A stretch of DNA of 64,000 nucleotides from Streptomyces sp. GESEQ-35 (GTDB lineage Bacteria; Actinomycetota; Actinomycetes; Streptomycetales; Streptomycetaceae), in NCBI RefSeq assembly GCF_017948485.1, contig NZ_JAFFSX010000003.1, forward strand, positions 1-64,000, in the 5' to 3' direction. The notes below the pieces were generated by a model that was given only the letters and a program-made list of their open reading frames with translations, had not been told where the DNA came from and ran no database searches. Each line of letters opens with the position of its first letter. Position 1 is the stretch's first letter. The position numbers and the translations under genes are program-made. This document shows, piece by piece, positions 1 to 7,223 of this stretch.

Positions 1-8
1 CCCGCCTC

Positions 9-1268
9 ATGCAAGCGCACGGGAGATCACTCGGAATCCCGCTGGCGACCAACCGCACAACCGTGTGGAAGTGGGAGCAGGGCCAGGAGCCGGACGCGGA
101 TACCCAGCGTGTGCTGGCCAACTTGCTGCGGGTGCCGTTCGAGCAGGTCCGGGAGGAAGGATGGCCCCGATGGCTACCGGTCTGGGAGATTGCAGGGCTC
201 GCCACGCCGTGGACCGAGGCCGGTACCGTTGAAGCCTTGTCCGAACTCGTGGGGAGTGGCCGCATGGACCGCCGGGGCTTTCTCACCATAACCGGCGCCG
301 CCTTGACGGGCCTCGCAGCGAGCTGGGCGGACGCGCCTTCCGCCTTCGCCTCAGCGCTCAACGGCGACCAGGTCACGGACACGATGGTCTCGACGATCGA
401 GCAGCGCATCAGCACGCTCCGCACGCTCGACGACCAACTCGGAGGCGCCCGGCTCCTGGAGCAGGCACGCGGTGACCTCGCCTTGGTGACTGGTCTCCTC
501 GGCGCCGGCCGGTACACGGACAGGATTCGAGTCCGCCTCTACTCGCTAGCGGCCCGGGTATCGCACCTGACCGGCTGGATGGCCTACGACGCCGGCCTGC
601 GGTCCGCCGGCCAGCACTACTACGTCGGGGCCCTGCGCAGCGCTCGAACTTCTGGAGACGACGCCTTCGGCGCCTTCATCCTCGCGGAGTTGGGAGTCCA
701 GGTCTCCGAGGCTGGACGGACCGCCGAGCGGGTCGACCTCATCTCGACCGCCATAGACAACGCGCCTCAAACTCTGTCGCCGTACACCCATTCCTTCCTC
801 TACCTGCACAAGGCCGAGGCACTGTCACGTGACGGCGACCATCGGAACGCCGGAACGGCGCTCAACCGAGCCGTGTCGCTCTGGGAGCACGGCGCGGCGG
901 AGGAGAACCCGGACTGGCTCAACTGGTTCGGCGAGGCGCAGTTGAAGTCGACCGAGGGCAAGGTCCTGTTGCGTTCCGGGCAGGTGGAGCGCGCGACGAG
1001 TTCCCTGGAGACCTCCGTGGAGAGCGCGGCTCCTCGGGACAAAGCCGTACGCTCCAGTCGCCTGGCAGAGGCACGGCTCGCCGGCGGAGACCTGGAGGGG
1101 GCTCTGGACGCCGCGAACTACGGCGTTGGGCTCTTGGAGAGCAGTGTCAGCTCCGTACGGGCTCTGGACCGCTTGAAGGAGTTCAACGCTCGACTCGAAC
1201 CGCGCAAGTCCGTCTCCGCCGTCCGCGAGTTCCGCGAGCGTCTTCAGGCCCTTCCCGTCGCGGCCTGA
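9..1268 (+). CDS. XRE-type regulator with TPR-like C-terminus (5' end probably outside window)
   Basis: The first 50 residues carry the end of a helix-turn-helix (TVWKWEQG, then VLANLLRVPFEQV). The rest is an all-helical, TPR-like region typical of large Streptomyces XRE regulators. An RRGFLT stretch near residue 89 resembles a Tat motif but is internal, as is common in this family, and does not imply export. The reading frame stays open to the window edge and the first helices of the HTH are missing, so the true start is probably upstream. Role inferred: DNA-binding regulator; its target is not visible. Confidence 0.7.
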   Translation: MQAHGRSLGIPLATNRTTVWKWEQGQEPDADTQRVLANLLRVPFEQVREEGWPRWLPVWEIAGLATPWTEAGTVEALSELVGSGRMDRRGFLTITGAALTGLAASWADAPSAFASALNGDQVTDTMVSTIEQRISTLRTLDDQLGGARLLEQARGDLALVTGLLGAGRYTDRIRVRLYSLAARVSHLTGWMAYDAGLRSAGQHYYVGALRSARTSGDDAFGAFILAELGVQVSEAGRTAERVDLISTAIDNAPQTLSPYTHSFLYLHKAEALSRDGDHRNAGTALNRAVSLWEHGAAEENPDWLNWFGEAQLKSTEGKVLLRSGQVERATSSLETSVESAAPRDKAVRSSRLAEARLAGGDLEGALDAANYGVGLLESSVSSVRALDRLKEFNARLEPRKSVSAVREFRERLQALPVAA

Positions 1269-1332
1269 CAGGCCCCCTCTCGTACGTCGAAGGCCAGCCC
1301 GCCTCGCCGGAGTAGACGATCCAAATGCCAGG

Positions 1333-2514
1333 ATGGATGGCATGACGACGATCGACGGCGAGGTCGCGGCTGGGTTCGAACCGGTGCGTGAGGCGTTCGA
1401 GGCGAACTTCTCCCAGCATGGGGACATCGGCGCGGCGGTGTGCCTGTACCAGCACAGCCGACCGGTGGTGGACCTGTGGGGCGGCGTCGCCGACCCCGAA
1501 ACCCATCGACCGTGGACGCGGGACACGCTGCAGCTCGTCTACTCGGCTACCAAAGGGGCCACCGCGACCGCGGCTCACATGCTGGCCCAGCGCGGCTCGT
1601 TGGACCTGGACGCGCCGGTGGCGAAGTACTGGCCGGAGTTCGCCGCGAACGGCAAGGCGGACATCCCGGTGCGCTGGCTTCTGTCCCACCAGGCTGGCTT
1701 GATCGCGCTGGACCAACCGGTCCCGCTGAACGAGGCGTTGGCCTGGCATCCAATGGCGGCCGCACTGGCCGCTCAGCGTCCCCTGTGGACGCCGGGCACA
1801 GCGCACGGGTACCACGGTCGCACTTGGGGCTGGCTTGTCGGCGAGGTGATCCGCCGGGTGTCCGGCCGGACGCCGGGCCGCTTCTTCGCCGACGAGATCG
1901 CCGCTCCCCTCGGGCTGGACTTCTTCATCGGATTGCCGGCGGAGGAACGCGCCCGGGTCAGCCGCATGGTGTACCAACGACCGGACGTCGACCTCACCAC
2001 CGTGCCCGCCGAGTCGGTTCCCGAAGAACTCCGCGAACTGGTCGCCGCCTGGCGCAACCCCAAGTCATTCAGCAACAGGGCGTACGCCGTCACCGACCCC
2101 ACCGAGATCGACTTCGACTCGCCCGAGGTGCAGGCCGTGGAACTCCCAGCCTCCAACGGCATCAGCACCGCACACGGACTGGCGCGCATGTACGCCGCGC
2201 TCATCGGCGAGGTGGACGGCATACGCCTGCTCACCCCGGAGACCCTGCAGGCAGCGACCAAGGAACAGGCCAGCGGGAAGGACCGGGTGATGCTGATCCC
2301 GAGCCGATTCAGCACCGGATACATGCTGCCCACCGAAGCCAACCCCATGACCAGCCCGAGCGCCTACGGCCACACAGGGCGAGGCGGCTCACTCGGCTTC
2401 GCCGACCTGGAGCACGGCATTGCCTTCGGTTACGTGATGAACAACATCATCGGAGGGGCCGACGATGTGCGTGCAGCTTCGCTGGTTGCCGCAGTGCGAA
2501 GGTCACTGGTGTAA
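1333..2514 (+). CDS. Serine hydrolase, class C beta-lactamase / family VIII esterase type
   Basis: The protein has the beta-lactamase fold signature. SATK lies near residues 71-74 (nucleophile Ser and general-base Lys), a tyrosine in HGYHGRTWGW stands in the YxN position, and HTGRGG near residue 348 replaces the KTG box. At 393 residues it has the normal length for EstB-like esterases or beta-lactamase-related hydrolases. No signal peptide is visible, which favours a cytoplasmic esterase over a penicillinase. An alternative ATG at 1342 is equally plausible. It stands alone downstream of the regulator. Confidence 0.85.
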   Translation: MDGMTTIDGEVAAGFEPVREAFEANFSQHGDIGAAVCLYQHSRPVVDLWGGVADPETHRPWTRDTLQLVYSATKGATATAAHMLAQRGSLDLDAPVAKYWPEFAANGKADIPVRWLLSHQAGLIALDQPVPLNEALAWHPMAAALAAQRPLWTPGTAHGYHGRTWGWLVGEVIRRVSGRTPGRFFADEIAAPLGLDFFIGLPAEERARVSRMVYQRPDVDLTTVPAESVPEELRELVAAWRNPKSFSNRAYAVTDPTEIDFDSPEVQAVELPASNGISTAHGLARMYAALIGEVDGIRLLTPETLQAATKEQASGKDRVMLIPSRFSTGYMLPTEANPMTSPSAYGHTGRGGSLGFADLEHGIAFGYVMNNIIGGADDVRAASLVAAVRRSLV

Positions 2515-2602
2515 ATGGCACCGTCACCACTCCGAGTGAGCAGTGTGACGATCGGTCGTCTCAATCCCACAGGGCGACCCAATAGGGCAGCCACAACCAA
2601 GT

Positions 2603-3976
2603 TCAGTCCATGGTCAGCTGCTCGTGATCGGGCAGGTCGAGGTGTGTGATGCGGCCGGCTGGCGTCTCACCGAACTCCCGTATCTCCTGGGCGTTACGGA
2701 CGAAGGCTCGGTGATACGACAGCTGGGGCGAGAGCGACACGAGGGCGGGGCACGGACGCACGATGCCGTATAGCGCGTGATATCGCCCCTGGGAGTACAC
2801 CGGCACACCGTAGGCGAAGTGCGCCGCCAAGCTCGGGTTCTCTGGTATCTCCACTCGCAGTTGTTCCTCCCGCCAGGCCAGTGCGGCAACGGCAGCAAAC
2901 AGTTCCTCGACCTGCTGTCGTGAGAGCCGACCCCACCATGCCTTCGCTGCCTCCAACGCTTGCCGGTCCCTCTCCTCCTGCTCAGCCTGTTCACGAGCGC
3001 GGCGGGTCTCCTCTTCGGTCTGCCGTTGGCGCATCTCCTCCATGCGGATGCGGTTGCGCTTCTCCTGCTCTTCTCGGCGGAGGGCAGCCTCCTCAGCACG
3101 GCGGAGCCGATCCGCCTCCTCTTGCTCTTTTCGCCGTCGCTCTGCCTCCGCCTCCTGCTGCTTCTCGCGCGCCTGTTTCGCCTTCTCCTGGCGCTGGCGC
3201 ATCTCCTCGTGTTCGTTCTGGGAGCGCACCGACTGCCGGGAGGTCCACCACAAGTCCCGCAGGGACACCCAGTACCGGTCCTCGACCACGCGGGTCACCC
3301 GTCGATACCGCGGCAGGCTACGGCAGGGCAAGAGCTGCCCATGTAGTGCCCACCGGACGAACCTCTGCAGCTCCGCCTCTCGGAACGTCCAGCCGCCAGC
3401 GGTGTAGTTGAACCCTGCGACTCCGTCATCCACCATCCAGGGCCCGTCGGCCTCCGGGGCACGCACGCGTACTCCCGGCACAGCGCCCATCCACTGCGGC
3501 GGCTTCTTGTGCGGGCTGACCCAGCACACCGCGATCTTCTCGGCCCGGTAGCGGGCAGTTCGAGCTCGGATGTCCTCCACGGTGATCGGCGAGAGCTGCG
3601 CCTCCCACGCCATGCGCTCCGTGCCATCTGGCGAGGACGCCATGACATCCGCCCGCCATGAGCCGTCCTCCGCCGGGACTTCCAGTTCGGCGTACCATCC
3701 GGCGGCGCGGATCGCGCCCGCCAGCTCCAGCTTGAGCATGTGGTGTCCCCACGACTCATTCGACAGCTCGCATGACGGCGGCCGCCCAGGGTCGTGGCAG
3801 AAAAACCGCACACCGTATCGAGAGATCTTGGCGTGGACGCCCCAGGAGCACTCTGGGCAGGTGAGCAGCACGCGGGGACCCGACTTGTGGATCTGGGCCC
3901 AGTCCATCGCGCACCCAAGATCGGGCTGGGTGGCATCAAGTCGTCCGGCGGTGGGGTGCAGTGCGGTGAAGGGCAT
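2603..3976 (-). CDS. Competence protein CoiA-like protein with zinc-ribbon, nuclease-like fold and long coiled coil
   Basis: I chose the ATG at 3976 because AGGAGA sits seven bases upstream; the frame remains open further but without a ribosome site. The 457-residue product has Cys40-x2-Cys43 and further cysteines (60, 69) that may bind zinc. A CoiA/PD-(D/E)xK-like segment follows (HHMLKLEL about 78-85, Asp110, Glu126-Ala-Gln128). A highly charged coiled coil spans about residues 235-325, and a short globular tail ends the protein. CoiA in firmicutes helps recombine incoming DNA; such domains also occur on actinobacterial mobile elements. Its function here is inferred only. It is transcribed divergently from the sigma-like gene. 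Confidence 0.6.
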   Translation of the reverse strand: MPFTALHPTAGRLDATQPDLGCAMDWAQIHKSGPRVLLTCPECSWGVHAKISRYGVRFFCHDPGRPPSCELSNESWGHHMLKLELAGAIRAAGWYAELEVPAEDGSWRADVMASSPDGTERMAWEAQLSPITVEDIRARTARYRAEKIAVCWVSPHKKPPQWMGAVPGVRVRAPEADGPWMVDDGVAGFNYTAGGWTFREAELQRFVRWALHGQLLPCRSLPRYRRVTRVVEDRYWVSLRDLWWTSRQSVRSQNEHEEMRQRQEKAKQAREKQQEAEAERRRKEQEEADRLRRAEEAALRREEQEKRNRIRMEEMRQRQTEEETRRAREQAEQEERDRQALEAAKAWWGRLSRQQVEELFAAVAALAWREEQLRVEIPENPSLAAHFAYGVPVYSQGRYHALYGIVRPCPALVSLSPQLSYHRAFVRNAQEIREFGETPAGRITHLDLPDHEQLTMD

Positions 3977-4440
3977 GAATCGCTTCTCCTGGCGATCCGG
4001 CGCATATCGCGGCCTATCTGATACCACAGCAGATACCAGGCGGCACTGACAGCCCCTTTTTCGTCCGCTCTCTGCGGGCATGGCGGGTCCGAGGGAATGG
4101 CTCCTGCCCTCAGAGCGTGACGCTACGTCTGGGGTCACGGCGTCGGAGCGGCCGGGCCACAGCACATGAGTTGCCGTGATCGGCCCAGTGCTCCTTTCGC
4201 CCGGAGGACTCAGCCGGAACGGATTCCGGACTTGCGAACTCATCCGGAGTCTGGACGCGAGCTCGTAGTGGGCGTTGACGTCGTGGGAGCCAAGGACCTT
4301 CAGCAGTCCCCGCGTCCTCCCATGACTGCCCAAGGAGCAGCACCAAAAAAGTCGCGGCGAAGGTGTGGGATCTCGAGTCTCCGCATCCATATGAGTCGCC
4401 AAGACTTAAAACCACCGTACGAGGATTGGTGTTGCTCAAA
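3977..4440. promoter_or_regulatory. Divergent intergenic region between CoiA-like and sigma-like genes
   Basis: The 464 bases separate two divergently transcribed genes and must contain both promoters. I see no convincing coding sequence or clear -35/-10 pair. One CTCGAG site lies at 4372-4377, and two more lie just inside the following gene (4486, 4525); these are PaeR7I/XhoI-type target sequences. Confidence 0.4.
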
Positions 4441-5253
4441 ATGATCACCAGCGGCGACGAGGCTGAGCTGAAAGTGGAGATGCCACTCGAGTACACAGAG
4501 GATCCGCCTCCGCCTCCCCTAGCCCTCGAGCAGGACAGGCAGATCTACGACGAGCTGCTACGGGCGGAATTTCGCGGACCCCGGTATGACGCCTTCGCTC
4601 AGGAGCTGTGGACGTATGGCATCCGCACCTTGACCGCGTGGATGCGTACGGGCGCGATTACTCACCACTGCCACCGGTACAGCGTCGCCTTCGACGCTTC
4701 CGAGATCGAACTGTCCATCCTCGCCCGGACCTCAGAAGTGCGAGAAGCCCTGGCGGTGGACAGCGTCACGGCGGCCGCGCCCCGCTTCCTGGAGCGCTCT
4801 TTGCGCGGCGGTGAATGGGACCCAGACAAAGGCGCCAGCATGTTCACCTTCTTCGTGGGCGGATGCGTCATGGCCTTCGGTGATGCGTTCAAGACCTGGT
4901 CCAGGAAGCGGCGCCGGGAAGTGGCGGTGATGGCCTCCGGCCTCCTCAACTCCGCGGAGGCCAGCGCTATCTTCCCCGGTCAGCTCAGCCTGTTTGACGA
5001 CCCCGCTGAAACGGTCGCCTCGCGTGACACGCTGCAGCGGATACTCGACGAAGCCACTCCGGAGGCTGCTGCCATCTGCACGTTGATGCTGCGCCGACCG
5101 GAGCTGAACCAGCGCGAAATTGGCGCTCTCCTGGGCGGTATGAGCGCCCGCGCGGTCGAGGGACAGCTGCACCGACTCCGCAGGACCGCTCGCGGGCTCG
5201 CGGCCAGCGGGAAGATCAGCTGGCCACGACTCTGCCCGGCAGGCCAGCGATGA
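4441..5253 (+). CDS. RNA polymerase sigma-70-like (ECF-type) protein
   Basis: A central segment (GASMFTFFVGGCVMAFGDAFKTWSRKRR) resembles sigma region 2. A C-terminal helix-turn-helix (LNQREIGALLGGMSARAVEGQLHRLRR, about residues 222-250) resembles region 4. The ATG at 4441 is preferred because the protein is compact from there (270 residues); an earlier in-frame ATG at 4363 lacks a clear ribosome site. It overlaps the next gene by ATGA, indicating translational coupling. Proteins of this kind accompany Streptomyces integrative elements. It may be a true sigma factor or a degenerate DNA-binding relative. Confidence 0.6.
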   Translation: MITSGDEAELKVEMPLEYTEDPPPPPLALEQDRQIYDELLRAEFRGPRYDAFAQELWTYGIRTLTAWMRTGAITHHCHRYSVAFDASEIELSILARTSEVREALAVDSVTAAAPRFLERSLRGGEWDPDKGASMFTFFVGGCVMAFGDAFKTWSRKRRREVAVMASGLLNSAEASAIFPGQLSLFDDPAETVASRDTLQRILDEATPEAAAICTLMLRRPELNQREIGALLGGMSARAVEGQLHRLRRTARGLAASGKISWPRLCPAGQR

Positions 5254-5513
5254 CCGTACAGATCGCCCCCGAAGCCATGATGCTCCTCGTCATCGGCTGC
5301 GTCGTCGGGCTCGCCGTCTACAAACACACCGCGCGGACCCACACTGGTGCCCCAACCCGAGGAGACCTCGTGGGCTCGATCGGGGCGGCAGTGGGTGTCA
5401 TGACCGTCCTGGCACTCCTGCTCGGCCTAGGAGACGCCGGCGAGTCGGCAAAGCCTCCAGGCCCGGTACCAAAGCCGACGGCCATGACGAGCGCGGAAAC
5501 CCGAGCTCCCTGA
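5250..5513 (+). CDS. Small two-helix membrane protein
   Basis: This 87-residue protein has two hydrophobic segments (about residues 8-25 and 44-62) joined by a short polar loop, and a proline-rich tail. Its ATG overlaps the stop of the sigma-like gene (ATGA), so the two are probably co-translated. The pairing could suggest a membrane partner or regulator of that protein, but no anti-sigma motif is visible. I do not recognise the family. Confidence 0.6.
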   Translation: MTVQIAPEAMMLLVIGCVVGLAVYKHTARTHTGAPTRGDLVGSIGAAVGVMTVLALLLGLGDAGESAKPPGPVPKPTAMTSAETRAP

Positions 5514-5834
5514 AGTGCACGGCCTCCGCTGTCTGTCCGGCGGGCATAGTGGTGATGCAGGTAGGCCCTTGCCGAGGGCTTCTGGATGACGACGGTGAGC
5601 ACGGTTGGACAGCGGTGCACCTTGATCGCCTTCGGTCGTCTTCAATGCCTCGGCATCACCGCAGCAATACGGTCAAGCTTCACTCTGTCGAGGTAAGGCC
5701 GGAGGGCGGTCACCGGAAGCAAGGTGAATGATTGAGCGCCGCCTTGTTGTCGGAGTTGTTGCCCGCCACGTGCCACATCTTCGGCACGCAGAGGTGAGGA
5801 CCTCATCTGTTGTCCGCTCTATCAAGGTTCCCAG
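5514..5834. other. Intergenic stretch without recognised feature
   Basis: About 320 bases between the small membrane protein and the gp3-like gene. Short open frames occur, but none has ribosome-site or protein-family support. I see nothing in it. Confidence 0.4.
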
Positions 5835-6791
5835 ATGACGCAGAGCACAGCCGCCCGAGCCGGGCGCTTCCACCAAGGCCGTTTATCCGAAGGACGTCCC
5901 CAGACGCTGGATGCGTGGCGTGTCACCACCGACGACGCTGAGGTGGCTGCCCGCATCGCCGGCCTCCTGGGAGGCCAACCTCGGCCAAACGAAGGACGAG
6001 GGGGCCTCGCCCACGAAGTCCTGACGAACCGTGAGAGCGTACGCGTAATCATGGATGGGCCTGGCGCGGTAACGGCTCGCATGGTCCTCTGGAGCAGCAA
6101 GGGGGTCATCCACCACTGCGACGGCTCGGTGTTCCTGTCACCGCAAGAGAAAGAGGGTCACTCCTGCGGCTGCCCTCCGCGGCTTGAGGAGAAGAGGCTG
6201 GCGGCCAGATACGGCCGCGGCCCGACGCCCTCCATCGACCTCGCCTTCCGAATCGCAGCGGCACCCATGCTCGGCGAGTTCCACTTCATGACAAGCTCAT
6301 GGATGCTGGCCGAGCAGCTCTCCGATCTGATGGAGGCGCTGGAACGTGTCGGCGGGTCTGCGGTCTGCGACCTCACGATGGAACTGGTTTCCTTAACGAC
6401 CAAGGCAGGCCAGAACGTCTGCTACCGGAAGCCGGTAGTCACGGTGCTCGGCAGTCCCGACACCGTTACGCCGGAACCCCCGCCAACAGCCGCACCCACG
6501 CCTTCGTCGGCACCCTCGCCCGCCCGGCGCACGGCCAGGCGAGCCCCTGAGCCGACCACTCCATCTCCACCTGAGCCGACCTGCTCCGTGAATGTGGATG
6601 CAGCCATGCTCCGCCGTGCCGCCAAGGTTCTGGGCACCAGTGACCACCAGGAAACCGTGATTGCTGCCCTTTCCAAGGTCGTGGCTGGCCGACAGCAAAC
6701 CAGAGAGTTTGCCCGGCTGCGCGAGCGTGTCGGGCACATCGCTGACATCGCGGGACAAGCGCTCCGAGATGCGGATTCATCGCTCACCTAA
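5835..6791 (+). CDS. phiC31 gp3-like recombination directionality factor candidate
   Basis: The first 205 residues follow the layout of phiC31/phiBT1 Gp3-like proteins: an opening LDAWRVTTDD segment, a beta-rich core (MVLWSSKGVIHHCDG) and three cysteines (95, 111, 113). A helical WMLAEQLSDLMEALE stretch precedes a final strand ending in KPVVTVLG. A proline/alanine-rich linker (about 210-248) joins it to a helical C-terminus (about 250-318) absent from the phage protein. In phiC31 this factor switches the serine integrase from integration to excision. No serine integrase is in the window, so it may serve one outside or have been repurposed. The family call is from memory of the pattern. Confidence 0.5.
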   Translation: MTQSTAARAGRFHQGRLSEGRPQTLDAWRVTTDDAEVAARIAGLLGGQPRPNEGRGGLAHEVLTNRESVRVIMDGPGAVTARMVLWSSKGVIHHCDGSVFLSPQEKEGHSCGCPPRLEEKRLAARYGRGPTPSIDLAFRIAAAPMLGEFHFMTSSWMLAEQLSDLMEALERVGGSAVCDLTMELVSLTTKAGQNVCYRKPVVTVLGSPDTVTPEPPPTAAPTPSSAPSPARRTARRAPEPTTPSPPEPTCSVNVDAAMLRRAAKVLGTSDHQETVIAALSKVVAGRQQTREFARLRERVGHIADIAGQALRDADSSLT

Positions 6792-6836
6792 GCGATTCCG
6801 ACCGTGTCACGGTGATCAACGGCAGCCGGGACAGAC

Positions 6837-6856
6837 TGGTCTCACTTTTGGTCTCA
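6837..6856 (+). repeat. Direct repeat pair TGGTCTCA, putative integrase arm sites
   Basis: TGGTCTCA occurs twice with a 12-base period (6837-6844 and 6849-6856), about 95 bases before a tRNA-Ser 3' fragment. Tyrosine integrases bind short direct repeats (arm sites) near the core of their attachment site. Pairs of different sequence but the same spacing occur at 13419 and 23592. Confidence 0.5.
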
Positions 6857-6902
6857 TTCACCCCCGTCCGGCGACGTCCAGAACCCGCGTCAGCGCCCAC
6901 TC

Positions 6903-7006
6903 CACCGCAGGTCAGAACGCCCCCGTCCCACCCCGAACCCCCAGACGAACATTTGGAAAGCGTACTGGGGGCAACCCCTCACGAGTTCGAATCTCGTATC
7001 CTCCGC
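6903..7006 (+). other. tRNA-Ser(GGA) 3' fragment, putative attachment site
   Basis: From TTGGAAAGCG (6952 on) the sequence reads as the 3' part of tRNA-Ser(GGA). It includes the anticodon loop TTGGAAA, a GC-rich variable arm, a perfect T arm (ACGAG/CTCGT around TTCGAAT) and the acceptor strand ATCCTCCG. The 5' half is absent, so this is not a functional tRNA. It is what remains when an element integrates at the tRNA gene. The preceding 50 bases are also shared with the copy at 13485. Confidence 0.75.
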
Positions 7007-7025
7007 AGCCTCCCATCTGGGCAAA

Positions 7026-7060
7026 CGAAGGCTCCGACCAAAATTCGGTCGAAGCCTTCG
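7026..7060 (+). terminator. Hairpin downstream of tRNA-Ser fragment
   Basis: CGAAGGC and GCCTTCG arms with an inner CGACC/GGTCG pairing around an A-rich loop form a strong hairpin 20 bases after the tRNA fragment. It is probably the original tRNA terminator, which places this fragment at the distal end of an integration. Confidence 0.55.
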
Positions 7061-7223
7061 TCGTGCCATGGACCCAGTTGCACTGGCTGGACTTGGGCGG
7101 ACCACGGCTACGTGCACGAGCCCCAGCGGCCGGTGGGGCCGCTAGCCGAGCACCACTTCAAGCCGACCTGTTGGCCGCCGATACCCGCACCACGAGAGCT
7201 TGATCTCCAAGATCGGGCAAGCC

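Noticed and set aside
6952..7006. Complete tRNA-Ser gene
   Set aside because: Only the 3' part from the anticodon loop is present; the 5' half is absent.
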